DNA of 64,000 bases from Myroides oncorhynchi. GTDB lineage: Bacteria > Bacteroidota > Bacteroidia > Flavobacteriales > Flavobacteriaceae. The translations under genes and the position numbers were made by a program. The number at the start of each line of letters is the position of its first letter. Position 1 is the first letter of the stretch. The notes below the pieces were generated by a model. The model was not told where the DNA came from and ran no database searches. It saw only the letters and a list, made by a program, of their open reading frames with translations. Positions 34,876 to 43,466 of the stretch are shown here, in pieces. The stretch lies in contig NZ_JAJJMP010000001.1 of assembly GCF_020905415.1 (NCBI RefSeq), positions 835,501 to 899,500 on the forward strand, given 5' to 3'.

Positions 34876-35550
34876 ATGGAGAACCTAATACTTATCGATC
34901 GCGTAATACCAAGTAAAGACTGGGCGACAATCCTTTTCTTTATAGGTTTCTCTATTATTGCAATCAATAGAACAATTTTTGGCGTTCGATTTTATGAATT
35001 TACAAAGCTTATTGTATCTAATAAGTATTTGAAAATTTACAAAGACAATACTAACCTACGAAATAGTTTTACTCTTTCTTTCTTACTGGTTCAACTATTT
35101 TCCCTTACTTTCTTTGTGCAGATAGTATTAAAATCCTTTGACATTATACCTTTTTATAGTTTTGGATCGTTTCTAATGATTTTAAACTTCGTTGGTACAT
35201 TTATCATCGGGAAGTACTTAATTGATAAAATCATCTCAACAACCTTTGGAATAGATGAGTTTTCAGATGCATTAAACCTTCAAAAAGCAACATACCGAAA
35301 TTATATAGGAATGATATTATTGGCTGTAGATGTATTACTTTTCTACAACGATATAACTAACAAAATCATAATTGGCGCATTATTAATTACAGTAATTACA
35401 ACAAATGTCCTATTATATATCATTTTTATAAAAAACAACCAAAAATCAATATTAAATAAAGTGTTCTATTTTATTTTGTATCTTTGCACCCTTGAAATAG
35501 CTCCTTATCTATTATTATATTTCTGGTTCAAAGATTACGGAGCATTATAA
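34876..35550 (+). CDS. DUF4271 membrane protein
   Basis: 224 residues with about six hydrophobic helices (for example ATILFFIGFSIIAI, FLLVQLFSLTFFVQIVL, IGMILLAVDVLLFY). I recognise the DUF4271 family, of unknown function and found in Bacteroidota, typically next to the hemD-like gene as here. Conserved-looking Arg/Tyr residues between helices (ATYRNYIGM) could matter. It precedes hemD by 13 bases and shares its transcript. A role linked to tetrapyrroles would be a guess from position only. Confidence 0.8.
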   Translation: MENLILIDRVIPSKDWATILFFIGFSIIAINRTIFGVRFYEFTKLIVSNKYLKIYKDNTNLRNSFTLSFLLVQLFSLTFFVQIVLKSFDIIPFYSFGSFLMILNFVGTFIIGKYLIDKIISTTFGIDEFSDALNLQKATYRNYIGMILLAVDVLLFYNDITNKIIIGALLITVITTNVLLYIIFIKNNQKSILNKVFYFILYLCTLEIAPYLLLYFWFKDYGAL

Positions 35551-35563
35551 GAAAAGTACAATT

Positions 35564-36307
35564 ATGAAAGTGAAAACAATTTTGGTTTCTCAACCAGAGC
35601 CTAAAGTAGAAAACTCACCTTACTTTGAATTAGAGCAAAAATTCAAAGTAAAAATTGACTTTAGACCCTTCATCCACGTAGAAGGTGTTCCAGCCAAAGA
35701 GGTAAGACACCAAAAAATTGATCTAAACAATTTTACGGCTATTATTTTAACCAGTAAAAATTCAGTAGATCACTTCTTTAGGGTAGCTGAAGAAATGAGA
35801 TACAAAGTACCAGAAACACTAAAGTATTTCTGTCAATCTGAAGCTGTAGCTTATTATCTTCAGAAATACGTAGTATATCGCAAAAGAAAAATCTATGTAG
35901 GTCAAAAAGACTTTGCAGAATTAGCTCCTTTGATTAAAAAATACAAAGATGAAATATTCTTACTACCTGCTTCTGATCAATTGAATCATGATGTTCCAAC
36001 TACTTTAAACGAATTGAAAGTAAACTGGACTCCAGGAACCTTTTATCGTACTGTTATGAGTGATTTATCTGATTTAGCAGATGTAAAATATGATGTATTA
36101 GCTTTCTTTAGTCCTACTGGTATTAAATCTTTATTCAAAAATTTTCCTGATTTTAGCCAAGATAATACAAGAATAGCTGTATTCGGTACTACAACTCAAA
36201 AAGAAGCTTTAGATCATAACTTAAGAGTAGACATTATGGCTCCAGCACCTGGCACACCATCTATGACTATGGCTTTAGAGAAATACATTCAACAAGCAAA
36301 CAAGTAA
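35564..36307 (+). CDS. hemD: Uroporphyrinogen-III synthase-like protein
   Basis: 247 residues, normal for HemD, which cyclises hydroxymethylbilane with ring inversion in heme synthesis. HemD sequences diverge strongly; visible features are two alpha/beta lobes with AIILTSKNSVDHFF (typical of the family), a linker, then VLAFFSPTGIKSLFKNFP and RIAVFGTTTQKEAL. The last two blocks match the SP(T/S)G and FG.TT patterns of this family. Follows DUF4271 in the same unit; a terminator lies 18 bases downstream. Confidence 0.85.
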   Translation: MKVKTILVSQPEPKVENSPYFELEQKFKVKIDFRPFIHVEGVPAKEVRHQKIDLNNFTAIILTSKNSVDHFFRVAEEMRYKVPETLKYFCQSEAVAYYLQKYVVYRKRKIYVGQKDFAELAPLIKKYKDEIFLLPASDQLNHDVPTTLNELKVNWTPGTFYRTVMSDLSDLADVKYDVLAFFSPTGIKSLFKNFPDFSQDNTRIAVFGTTTQKEALDHNLRVDIMAPAPGTPSMTMALEKYIQQANK

Positions 36308-36324
36308 TAACTTACTTCATATAT

Positions 36325-36349
36325 AAAACCTCCCTAATAAGGAGGTTTT
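36325..36349 (+). terminator. Terminator after hemD
   Basis: A 9-bp perfect stem AAAACCTCC/GGAGGTTTT (36325-36333, 36341-36349) with a T run. Confidence 0.88.
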
Positions 36350-36380
36350 TTTATATCAATACTTTACTGGTATGAACAAA

Positions 36381-36408
36381 AAAAGGAGATGATTAATCAT
36401 CTCCTTTT
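36381..36408 (-). terminator. Terminator of pckA
   Basis: Perfect 14-base arms (36381-36394 with 36395-36408; the inner bases form the loop), T-rich on the minus strand, 22 bases after the pckA stop. Confidence 0.88.
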
Positions 36409-36429
36409 TATTATATAAATATACTATTA

Positions 36430-38049
36430 TTATAACTGTGGTCCTGCTGCTACTAAAGCTTTACCTTCAGCATTATTTGAGTACAAATTAAAGTTCTCAA
36501 TAAATAAAGTGGCTAAGTCTTGTGCTTTTGTTTCCCATTCAGAAGCATCTGCATAAGTATTACGAGGATCTAAAATGTTTGTATCTACTCCTTCTAATGC
36601 TGTTGGTACAGCGAAGTTATAAATAGGAACGATAGTAGTCTCAGCGTTCTCAATAGAACCATCTAAGATACGATCAATGATAGCTCTAGTATCTTTGATA
36701 GAGATACGTTTTCCAGTACCATTCCATCCAGTGTTTACCATATAAGCTGTAGCGTTGTGCTCTTCCATCTTCTTAACTAATTCTTCACCGTATTGAGTTG
36801 GGTGTAGAGATAAGAATGCTTTACCAAAACATGCAGAGAATGTAGGCTCTGGCTTAGTTACTCCACGCTCAGTACCAGCTAACTTAGCTGTAAATCCTGA
36901 TAAGAAGTAATATTTAGTTTGCTCTGGAGTCAATTTAGAAACTGGAGGCATTACACCGAAAGCATCTGCTGTTAAGAAGATAACTTTAGTCGCATGTCCA
37001 GCTTTAGACACAGGCTTAACAATATTTTCAATATGTTCGATTGGGTAAGATACACGTGTATTTTGCGTAACTGATCCATCATTGAAGTCAATGATACCAT
37101 TAGCATCTACTGTAACGTTTTCTAATAAAGCGTCACGACGAATAGCTCCATAAATATCTGGCTCATTTTCTTTGCTTAAACTAATAGTTTTAGCATAACA
37201 TCCTCCTTCAAAGTTAAATACTCCCTCATCATCCCATCCGTGCTCATCATCACCGATTAGTTCACGTTTTGGATCTGTTGATAAAGTAGTTTTACCAGTA
37301 CCTGATAAACCAAAGAATACAGCTACATCACCATCTTTACCTTTATTAGCTGAACAGTGCATAGCAGCCATTCCTTTTAATGGTAAGTAATAGTTCATCA
37401 TAGCGAACAATCCTTTTTTCATCTCTCCTCCGTACCATGTACCTCCGATAACTTGTATTTTTTCAGTCAAGTTAAATGCTACATATACTTCAGAGTTTAA
37501 TCCGTAATCCTTAAAGTTTTTGAATGTCGTTTTAGATCCGTTCATTACTACGAAGTCTGGCTCACCGAAGTTAGCTAACTCTTCTTTAGTTGGACGGATA
37601 AACATATTTGTTACGAAGTGCGCTTGCCACGCAACTTCCATAATGAATCTTACTTTTAAACGAGTATTCTCGTTTGCACCACAAAATGCATCAACAACGA
37701 ATAATCTCTTTCCAGATAACTGCTCTACAGTGTTTTCTTTTAAGGCATTCCAAGTTTTGTTGTCGATTGGTTTATTGTCATTTGGAGACTCTGGTGAATT
37801 CCACCATACAGTATTTTCTGTAACTGAATCCTTAACAATGTATTTATCTTTAGGAGAACGTCCTGTAAATTCTCCAGTCATTACGTTAACTGTACCTAGC
37901 TCAGTTACCACTCCTTTATCATACCCAGTTAAGCTTGGGTTTGTTTCTTCATTAAATAAAACGTCGTATGAAGGATTGTAAACTACCTCTACAACATCTT
38001 TAATACCATATTTTTCCAGTGAAATTGATTCAGAAATATCCATTTTCAT
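36430..38049 (-). CDS. pckA: Phosphoenolpyruvate carboxykinase (ATP)
   Basis: 539 residues, normal for the ATP-dependent type. It converts oxaloacetate and ATP to PEP and CO2 for gluconeogenesis. Visible: [12 protein letters not shown] (61-72, substrate site), GGEMKKGLF (207-215), the P-loop [11 protein letters not shown] (247-257), [19 protein letters not shown], and the C-terminal [11 protein letters not shown]. Met3 is an alternative start. Monocistronic, with a TAAGTTTG promoter element at 38077-38084. Confidence 0.97.
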   Translation of the reverse strand: MKMDISESISLEKYGIKDVVEVVYNPSYDVLFNEETNPSLTGYDKGVVTELGTVNVMTGEFTGRSPKDKYIVKDSVTENTVWWNSPESPNDNKPIDNKTWNALKENTVEQLSGKRLFVVDAFCGANENTRLKVRFIMEVAWQAHFVTNMFIRPTKEELANFGEPDFVVMNGSKTTFKNFKDYGLNSEVYVAFNLTEKIQVIGGTWYGGEMKKGLFAMMNYYLPLKGMAAMHCSANKGKDGDVAVFFGLSGTGKTTLSTDPKRELIGDDEHGWDDEGVFNFEGGCYAKTISLSKENEPDIYGAIRRDALLENVTVDANGIIDFNDGSVTQNTRVSYPIEHIENIVKPVSKAGHATKVIFLTADAFGVMPPVSKLTPEQTKYYFLSGFTAKLAGTERGVTKPEPTFSACFGKAFLSLHPTQYGEELVKKMEEHNATAYMVNTGWNGTGKRISIKDTRAIIDRILDGSIENAETTIVPIYNFAVPTALEGVDTNILDPRNTYADASEWETKAQDLATLFIENFNLYSNNAEGKALVAAGPQL

Positions 38050-38076
38050 TATTTAGGTTGTGTATTAATTTGTTTG

Positions 38077-38084
38077 CAAACTTA
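38077..38084 (-). promoter_or_regulatory. Promoter -7 element of pckA
   Basis: Minus-strand TAAGTTTG, 27 bases before the first ATG. Confidence 0.55.
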
Positions 38085-38120
38085 GAAATAAATTTAAAAT
38101 ATAAATGTACAAAAGAGTTA

Positions 38121-38513
38121 TTAAATAGTGCCTTTACACTTATAAGCCTGTATACCAGCATATAACCATGCTATAATAAACAATAAGCCTCCAATAGGAG
38201 TAATAGGTCCAATAAATCTTAAGTTAATAGTAATCAAATCTTTAAAGGTTAAAAGATAGATCGATCCGGAGAAAAACAATATCCCAAACAAAACCAGATA
38301 CATAACTGTTTTTTTAGTCTTGTCTGAAAAATAACTGCTCATTCCAATAAAAAGTAAAAAAAAGGCATGGTACATTTGGTAACGTACACCTGTCTCGAAA
38401 GTTAGAACCTGTGCTTCTGAAACAACTTTCTTTAGCCCATGAGCTCCAAATGCTCCTAACATAATACCAATTGCTCCGATTAATGCCGCGATAAATACTA
38501 CTTTACGTCCCAT
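38121..38513 (-). CDS. DUF423 membrane protein (YgdD family)
   Basis: 130 residues with four hydrophobic helices. The N-terminal GAIGIMLGAFGAHGLKK and YHAFFLLFIG, together with the last helix segment ITPIGGLLFIIAWLY, are the DUF423/YgdD signature. Function is unknown. Monocistronic, with a -7 element TATATTTG (38526-38533) 12 bases before the start. Confidence 0.9.
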   Translation of the reverse strand: MGRKVVFIAALIGAIGIMLGAFGAHGLKKVVSEAQVLTFETGVRYQMYHAFFLLFIGMSSYFSDKTKKTVMYLVLFGILFFSGSIYLLTFKDLITINLRFIGPITPIGGLLFIIAWLYAGIQAYKCKGTI

Positions 38514-38525
38514 TTATTTTTCTTT

Positions 38526-38533
38526 CAAATATA
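38526..38533 (-). promoter_or_regulatory. Promoter -7 element of the DUF423 gene
   Basis: Minus-strand TATATTTG matching TAnnTTTG. Confidence 0.5.
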
Positions 38534-38629
38534 CAAATTATCACTTACATAGCACATTAATATTTTTATACAATTTTTTCATTTTCTTAAAACTCAAATT
38601 TCGTATATTAGATTACCAACTAGAATATT

Positions 38630-39985
38630 ATGACTAAAGAAATTTTAATAGTAGGCGCTGGTAGATCTAGCTCTTCATTAATCAAGTATCTCTTAGATAA
38701 ATCAGAACAAGAGAATTTACATTTAACTATCGGTGACTTATCAATTGAGTCAGCCAAACAGAAAGCAATGAACCATCCGAATGCTACTGCCATCGCTTTT
38801 GACCTACACAACGAAGTGGAACGACAAACTTTAGTGCAGAAGGCAGATATAGTAGTATCAATGTTACCTGCTACACTACACATAGAACTAGCAAAAGACT
38901 GTGTAAAGTATAAAAAACACATGGTAACGGCATCATACATCAGCCCTGCTATGCAAGAATTAAACGAAGAAGTCACTGCCAATAACCTAATCTTTATGAA
39001 TGAAATAGGTCTAGATCCTGGTATTGATCACATGAGTGCGATGAAAATCATCCATGAGATCGAATATAAAGGTGGAAAAGTCACTTCATTCGAATCTTTC
39101 TGTGGTGGATTAATTGCTCCAGAATCTGACAACAACCTTTGGAACTATAAATTCACTTGGAACCCTCGCAATGTTGTTCTTGCTGGACAAGGTAGTGCAG
39201 CCAAATTTTTACAAGAAGGACAATACAAATACATTCCTTACAATAAAGTATTTAGACGAACAGAGTTTCTTAACGTCGAAGGGTATGGCAAATTTGAAGC
39301 TTACGCAAACAGAGATTCTTTAAAGTATAAAGATATTTATGGTTTAAATGATGCCAGAACAATATTTAGAGGTACTATCAGAAGAGTTGGATACTCTAGA
39401 GCATGGAATTTATTCGTGGAATTAGGTATTACTGACGACACATACAAGATAGATAATTCAGAACAGATGACCTACAGAGAGTTTATTAACTCTTACTTAC
39501 CTTACCATCCTACTGACACTGTAGAAACGAAACTCCGATTAGCTCTAGGTATTGACCAAGATGACATCATGTGGGATAAGTTATTAGAGCTTGACTTATT
39601 TAATCCAACTAAAAAAATCGGTCTTAAAGACGCCTCTCCTGCACAAATATTAGAAAAGATATTAGGAGATTCATGGACACTAAGTCCTGATGACAAAGAT
39701 ATGATTGTGATGTATCACAAAATAGGCTACGAACTAAAAGGCGAAAATAAGCAGATTGATTCAACGATGGTCTGCATAGGTGATAACCAAGTCTATACTG
39801 CTATGGCAAAAACAGTAGGTTTACCAGTAGCCATTGCCACACTGAAGATATTAAAAGGGATTATCACGAATCCAGGTGTTCAAATGCCAATCACAGAAGA
39901 TGTGTATGAACCCATCTTAAAAGAACTCGAGAATTACGGTATTAACTTCTTAGAACAAGAAGTACCCTACTCGGGATATAACTAA
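38630..39985 (+). CDS. Saccharopine dehydrogenase family protein
   Basis: 451 residues. The N-terminal Rossmann domain starts ILIVGAGRSSSSLIKYLL, and the second conserved block GLDPGIDHMSAMKIIHEI is typical of saccharopine reductase (LYS9-like) enzymes, which interconvert saccharopine with glutamate plus aminoadipate semialdehyde. The C-terminal catalytic region ends with LKGIITNPGVQMPITEDVYEPIL, also typical. In Bacteroidota such a gene could serve lysine degradation, but no partner (lysine-ketoglutarate reductase) is nearby. No clear TAnnTTTG upstream; a shared terminator follows. Confidence 0.88.
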   Translation: MTKEILIVGAGRSSSSLIKYLLDKSEQENLHLTIGDLSIESAKQKAMNHPNATAIAFDLHNEVERQTLVQKADIVVSMLPATLHIELAKDCVKYKKHMVTASYISPAMQELNEEVTANNLIFMNEIGLDPGIDHMSAMKIIHEIEYKGGKVTSFESFCGGLIAPESDNNLWNYKFTWNPRNVVLAGQGSAAKFLQEGQYKYIPYNKVFRRTEFLNVEGYGKFEAYANRDSLKYKDIYGLNDARTIFRGTIRRVGYSRAWNLFVELGITDDTYKIDNSEQMTYREFINSYLPYHPTDTVETKLRLALGIDQDDIMWDKLLELDLFNPTKKIGLKDASPAQILEKILGDSWTLSPDDKDMIVMYHKIGYELKGENKQIDSTMVCIGDNQVYTAMAKTVGLPVAIATLKILKGIITNPGVQMPITEDVYEPILKELENYGINFLEQEVPYSGYN

Positions 39986-39995
39986 CAGAAATAAT

Positions 39996-40021
39996 AAAGG
40001 CTCCCATAATAAGGAGCCTTT
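39996..40021. terminator. Terminator between convergent genes
   Basis: A 9-bp perfect stem AAAGGCTCC/GGAGCCTTT (39996-40004, 40013-40021), 11 bases after the saccharopine-dehydrogenase-like gene and 11 bases after the convergent ABC gene; T-rich tails are short on both sides. Confidence 0.75.
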
Positions 40022-40032
40022 ACTTTTATCTC

Positions 40033-41718
40033 TTACTGAGGAATCGAACTGATCAATCCCTGCGTATATGGTGTCTTTGGGTTAGCGTATAATTCATCTG
40101 CCTCTCCTATTTCTTCTATTCTACCCTTATTCATCACCATCACATTATCTGACATATACTTCACCACAGACAGATCGTGTGAAATAAAGATATATGTGAA
40201 GTTATAATTATCCTTTAAGTCATTAAGTAAATTCAGTACTTGTGCTTGTACGGAGATATCTAAGGCAGAGACAGACTCATCACAGATGATAAGTTTAGGC
40301 TGTACTGCTATCGTTCTAGCGATACCGATACGCTGTCTTTGTCCTCCAGAGAATTCGTGTGGATATCTATTAAACACCGTTTCGTCTAATCCTACGCGAT
40401 GTAGTATTTCTATTACTTTCTCTCTTCGATCAGCATCATTACTTCCTATCTTGTGTACTTTCATAGGTTCCATAATAGCCTGCCCTACTGTAAGTCTAGG
40501 GTTCAATGAAGAATAAGGATCTTGAAATATGATTTGTATATCCTTTCTAAACACTCTAAATTCTCTAGCTGAAAGCTTCGTAATATCATGTCCTTTATAA
40601 AAGATCTGCCCTTTAGTTGCTCTATCTAACTGCAGAATCACATTACCCAAAGTAGATTTACCACAACCACTCTCTCCTACTAATCCTAATGTTTCACCTT
40701 CATAAACATTAAAGTTAATATCTTGCAAAGCGTGAAATACTCCCTTTTTAAATAATCCTCCATTAATCACATAATCCTTAAAGACATTTCTTATTTCTAA
40801 CAAAGGAGCCTTACTATATATTGTGTTTAGCTTACTTTGCCTATCCTCTTTCGTTACTATTTCTTTTACCACATTCTTATTCAGAAAGTCTCCTATCGTA
40901 GATAATCTTCTTAAGCGTTCTGTAAGTGAAGGACGAGAAGCGACTAAAGCCTTTGTATATATATCTTGAGGATGATTAAACACTGCTGCTGCATCCCCTT
41001 GTTCTACGATATCACCTTTATACATCACCAGTATACGGTCACTGATAGAAGATACTAAATTTAAATCATGTGAGATAAATAAGATACTCATCTTATTATC
41101 CTTTTGCAAATCCTTTAATAGATTGATAATTTCATTCTGTACCGTCACATCTAATGCAGTCGTAGGTTCATCTGCTATTAATACCTTAGGCTTACACGCC
41201 ACAGCCATAGCGATCATAACTCTCTGCTTCTGACCACCAGATATCTGATGTGGATATTTACTATAAACTTGATTTGGATTAGGTAATTTCACTTTATCGA
41301 ATAAGCGCAAAACTTCTTCTTTTAAGCTTTTACCTTTAAGGGATAGGTGTTCACGTAGTATTTCTGCTACCTGTTCCCCACACGTGATAGAGGGATTAAG
41401 AGCACTCATCGGTTCTTGGAATATCATTGATATTTGAGCTCCACGAAGTAAGCGAAACTCTTTATCAGTATAATGTGTAATATCCTTTCCTTCGAAAATA
41501 ATATTACCTGACGCTATCTGAGAAATCTCTCTGGGCAATAGCCCCATTAATGCAAGTGATGTAACTGATTTACCAGATCCTGACTCCCCTACTACACCGA
41601 GTATTTCATTTGGATAGATATCAAAAGAACTCTTTTTGATAATCGTATTCCATGTTTTCTCTTTCAGAAAATCAATCTGTAAATCCTTTACTGATAATAT
41701 GGGTGTCTGTTCTCTCAT
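40033..41718 (-). CDS. Double ABC ATPase of peptide/nickel-type transporters (DppD-DppF fusion, YejF/GsiA-like)
   Basis: 561 residues with two complete nucleotide-binding domains in one chain. Domain 1: Walker A GESGSGKS, signature ISGGQKQR, Walker B VLIADEPTTALD. Domain 2: Walker A GESGCGKST, signature FSGGQRQR, Walker B LIICDESVSALD. Each has the oligopeptide-type C-terminal extension (NHPQDIYTKALV, ANPKTPYTQGL). Such fusions energise import of oligopeptides or similar solutes with two permeases and a binding protein, none of which is encoded nearby. Promoter element TATTTTTG at 41749-41756. Confidence 0.94.
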   Translation of the reverse strand: MREQTPILSVKDLQIDFLKEKTWNTIIKKSSFDIYPNEILGVVGESGSGKSVTSLALMGLLPREISQIASGNIIFEGKDITHYTDKEFRLLRGAQISMIFQEPMSALNPSITCGEQVAEILREHLSLKGKSLKEEVLRLFDKVKLPNPNQVYSKYPHQISGGQKQRVMIAMAVACKPKVLIADEPTTALDVTVQNEIINLLKDLQKDNKMSILFISHDLNLVSSISDRILVMYKGDIVEQGDAAAVFNHPQDIYTKALVASRPSLTERLRRLSTIGDFLNKNVVKEIVTKEDRQSKLNTIYSKAPLLEIRNVFKDYVINGGLFKKGVFHALQDINFNVYEGETLGLVGESGCGKSTLGNVILQLDRATKGQIFYKGHDITKLSAREFRVFRKDIQIIFQDPYSSLNPRLTVGQAIMEPMKVHKIGSNDADRREKVIEILHRVGLDETVFNRYPHEFSGGQRQRIGIARTIAVQPKLIICDESVSALDISVQAQVLNLLNDLKDNYNFTYIFISHDLSVVKYMSDNVMVMNKGRIEEIGEADELYANPKTPYTQGLISSIPQ

Positions 41719-41748
41719 TTTGTCTATTCAGCTATCTCGCTTGAATAA

Positions 41749-41756
41749 CAAAAATA
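41749..41756 (-). promoter_or_regulatory. Promoter -7 element of the ABC ATPase gene
   Basis: Minus-strand TATTTTTG, 30 bases before the start codon. Confidence 0.4.
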
Positions 41757-41764
41757 TATAATAA

Positions 41765-41822
41765 TTGTGATATAGTGTCTGCTATCTAATAAACTAATTA
41801 TACAGACATACTATATCACAAT
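41765..41822 (-). terminator. Imperfect hairpin after the OsmC-like gene
   Basis: TTGTGATATAG (41765-41775) pairs with CTATATCACAA (41811-41821), and TGTCTG with CAGACA inside it. It begins 22 bases past the OsmC stop on the minus strand. The T run is weak, so termination efficiency is uncertain. Confidence 0.5.
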
Positions 41823-41844
41823 CTTTATGGAACATATATGCATA

Positions 41845-42294
41845 TTAAGCTACTTTTACTTGATCATATTCCTTTACTAACGTAACGATAGTAGGAGTTT
41901 TTGCGTTAAAATTGGCGAACATTGGGCATGCTAATTTCACAGCATCGATCCATTCCTTTAGCAACACTATTGATGCCTCAGACGTAGGCTTTACCACTAC
42001 CTCTACTTTGTTAAACTCATAGAAGTTTGCTTTATCTACATCATCCGCCTTAATCTCTCCAGATACTTCTACTTGGATTGACTTAAGGTTTAACCCTAAT
42101 GTATTACCGATAAGATTACCCACAGCATGGATACTACCAGCCAACTTAGCTAATAATAATTCCCCAGAATCAGCATTGACATCTCTCACTAATTCTCTAC
42201 CATCTTTCACTGTGAAAGAGTAGTTAGCTGTCTTCACAGCGAATTGTTGCTCTCTAACTGAAAACCCCAATACTTTTAAAACTTTGTTTCCCAT
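41845..42294 (-). CDS. OsmC-like protein lacking the first catalytic cysteine
   Basis: 149 residues of the OsmC/Ohr fold. OsmC and Ohr reduce organic hydroperoxides with two cysteines. Here the second is present (KLACPMF, Cys123), but where the family has LLLAALAAC the sequence reads LLLAKLAGSIHAVGN (47-60), with no cysteine; Cys123 is the only one in the protein. It may therefore not be a peroxidase, or it uses different chemistry. Related one-cysteine OsmC paralogues exist. The gene stands alone between hairpins, with no clear promoter. Confidence 0.78.
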   Translation of the reverse strand: MGNKVLKVLGFSVREQQFAVKTANYSFTVKDGRELVRDVNADSGELLLAKLAGSIHAVGNLIGNTLGLNLKSIQVEVSGEIKADDVDKANFYEFNKVEVVVKPTSEASIVLLKEWIDAVKLACPMFANFNAKTPTIVTLVKEYDQVKVA

Positions 42295-42327
42295 TACTTC
42301 TTATTATTTAAAATTGTGTTTATAAAA

Positions 42328-42363
42328 AAAGTCCTTTTAGTATTCACATACCAAAAGGACTTT
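42328..42363. terminator. Terminator-like hairpin
   Basis: Perfect 11-bp stem AAAGTCCTTTT/AAAAGGACTTT (42328-42338, 42353-42363) with A/T runs on both sides. It is upstream of the OsmC-like gene start, so it ends whatever is transcribed from the right. Confidence 0.65.
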
Positions 42364-42531
42364 CTTATTTATTGTTACATACAAAAACAGTATAATCAAA
42401 ACAAGCCATCACTCTTGGTCACATATGTCCACATCGAACGCACAGGAAAACAAATTCCCTTATACGAAGTTGGCGTTATATGCTTAATGACTAAATTCAT
42501 TACTCTGTTCTTTATATTATTATTAAAAAAA

Positions 42532-42557
42532 AAGCCCCTGTAGAGGTACAGAGGCTT
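42532..42557 (-). terminator. Terminator-like hairpin after the exonuclease gene or a small RNA
   Basis: Ten-base stem with one mismatch (42532-42541 with 42548-42557) followed by a T run on the minus strand. It lies about 190 bases past the exonuclease stop. Confidence 0.6.
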
Positions 42558-42749
42558 AATAAATATTATTATTTTATTCAAAAACCTTATACCACAAAAG
42601 ACATAGCCTTACATAAGACTGATAACTTTATAGAATAAAACGTATTTGAATAAATTATTTGCATGATTATATCTTTATTTATAGTCAAAAATAGGAAAAA
42701 TATATTTTAACACCAAATGCTAACCTGTATTTTTTAACCAATTATTAAC

Positions 42750-43463
42750 CTAGATAGATAATATCTCCTCTTTACTTAATAGTTCCTCTCTCTTAAACCT
42801 AAGCAAAACCTGTGCCACCGCTACTACATCCTTCTCACAATACACAATGATTCTATCGATATCTTTATCCTCATAGTACACTTTAGCCACTTCACTACCA
42901 TCAATATCGTCTTTTGGCGATGGAATATTCAATATTCTAGTCAAAAGCTTCAAAGAAGTGAAATTTTTATAATCTCCAACTTTCCATAACTCCATGGTAT
43001 CTAGATGATTTACCTCCCAGGGCTTCTTCCCAATTATACACAACTTATTGGGGATTTTAACCCCATTAATCAACATACGCCTCACCACAAATGGGACATC
43101 AAACTCCTTGATATTATGTCCACATAATACGTAAGTAGGATCATTAAAATGAGTATCAAGTAAAACACCAAACTCTGTCAACAAAGTAGCTTCCTCCCCA
43201 GAGAAAGAAGTTACCCTAAACTGTCTATCGCCATTCTTATAAGTGAAGTACTCCACAGAGATACAAACCACCTTACCAAACTCTGCCCAAATCCCTGCTC
43301 GCTCATAAAACTCACTTGCAGTCTGACCATCTTTGCGTTGATAAGCTGTCTTGGTATCAAACAAACCCTGCATCTCTTCATCTAAGCCATCAAAATATTC
43401 GCATACAGGTACAGTCTCTATATCAAAAAACAGCAAATGTTCTAATACAAGATTTCTTAGCAT
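42750..43463 (-). CDS. Predicted 3'-5' exonuclease, PolB-type DEDDy
   Basis: 237 residues resembling the proofreading exonuclease domain of family B DNA polymerases as a stand-alone protein. Motif I is FFDIET (Asp14, Glu16), motif II GHNIKEFDVPF, motif III YCEKDVVAV with the tyrosine of the DEDDy class. It probably degrades single-stranded DNA or RNA ends with two metal ions; role unknown. It follows the serine-hydrolase gene by 3 bases in the same direction and is probably cotranscribed. Confidence 0.85.
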   Translation of the reverse strand: MLRNLVLEHLLFFDIETVPVCEYFDGLDEEMQGLFDTKTAYQRKDGQTASEFYERAGIWAEFGKVVCISVEYFTYKNGDRQFRVTSFSGEEATLLTEFGVLLDTHFNDPTYVLCGHNIKEFDVPFVVRRMLINGVKIPNKLCIIGKKPWEVNHLDTMELWKVGDYKNFTSLKLLTRILNIPSPKDDIDGSEVAKVYYEDKDIDRIIVYCEKDVVAVAQVLLRFKREELLSKEEILSI

Positions 43464-43466
43464 AGC

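Larger units (their letters stand above)
42295..42749. other. Gene-free region bracketed by hairpins, possible small RNA locus
   Basis: 455 bases between the OsmC-like and exonuclease genes. Two terminator-like hairpins (42328-42363 and 42532-42557) and a minus-strand TATTTTTG element (42686-42693) would allow a transcript of roughly 150 bases or more. The middle (about 42400-42500) is less AT-rich than its surroundings. Short open frames exist on both strands but match nothing I know. Confidence 0.35.

Noticed and set aside
38620..38982. Long antisense frames over annotated genes (for example over the saccharopine dehydrogenase, rpsB, tsf and ftsZ genes)
   Set aside because: They have no family resemblance, promoter or start signal of their own, and the codon pattern belongs to the gene on the other strand.
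42455..42485. loxP-like similarity (TATACGAAGTT)
   Set aside because: Only about 11 bases match and the 13-bp inverted repeats of loxP are missing; chance similarity.
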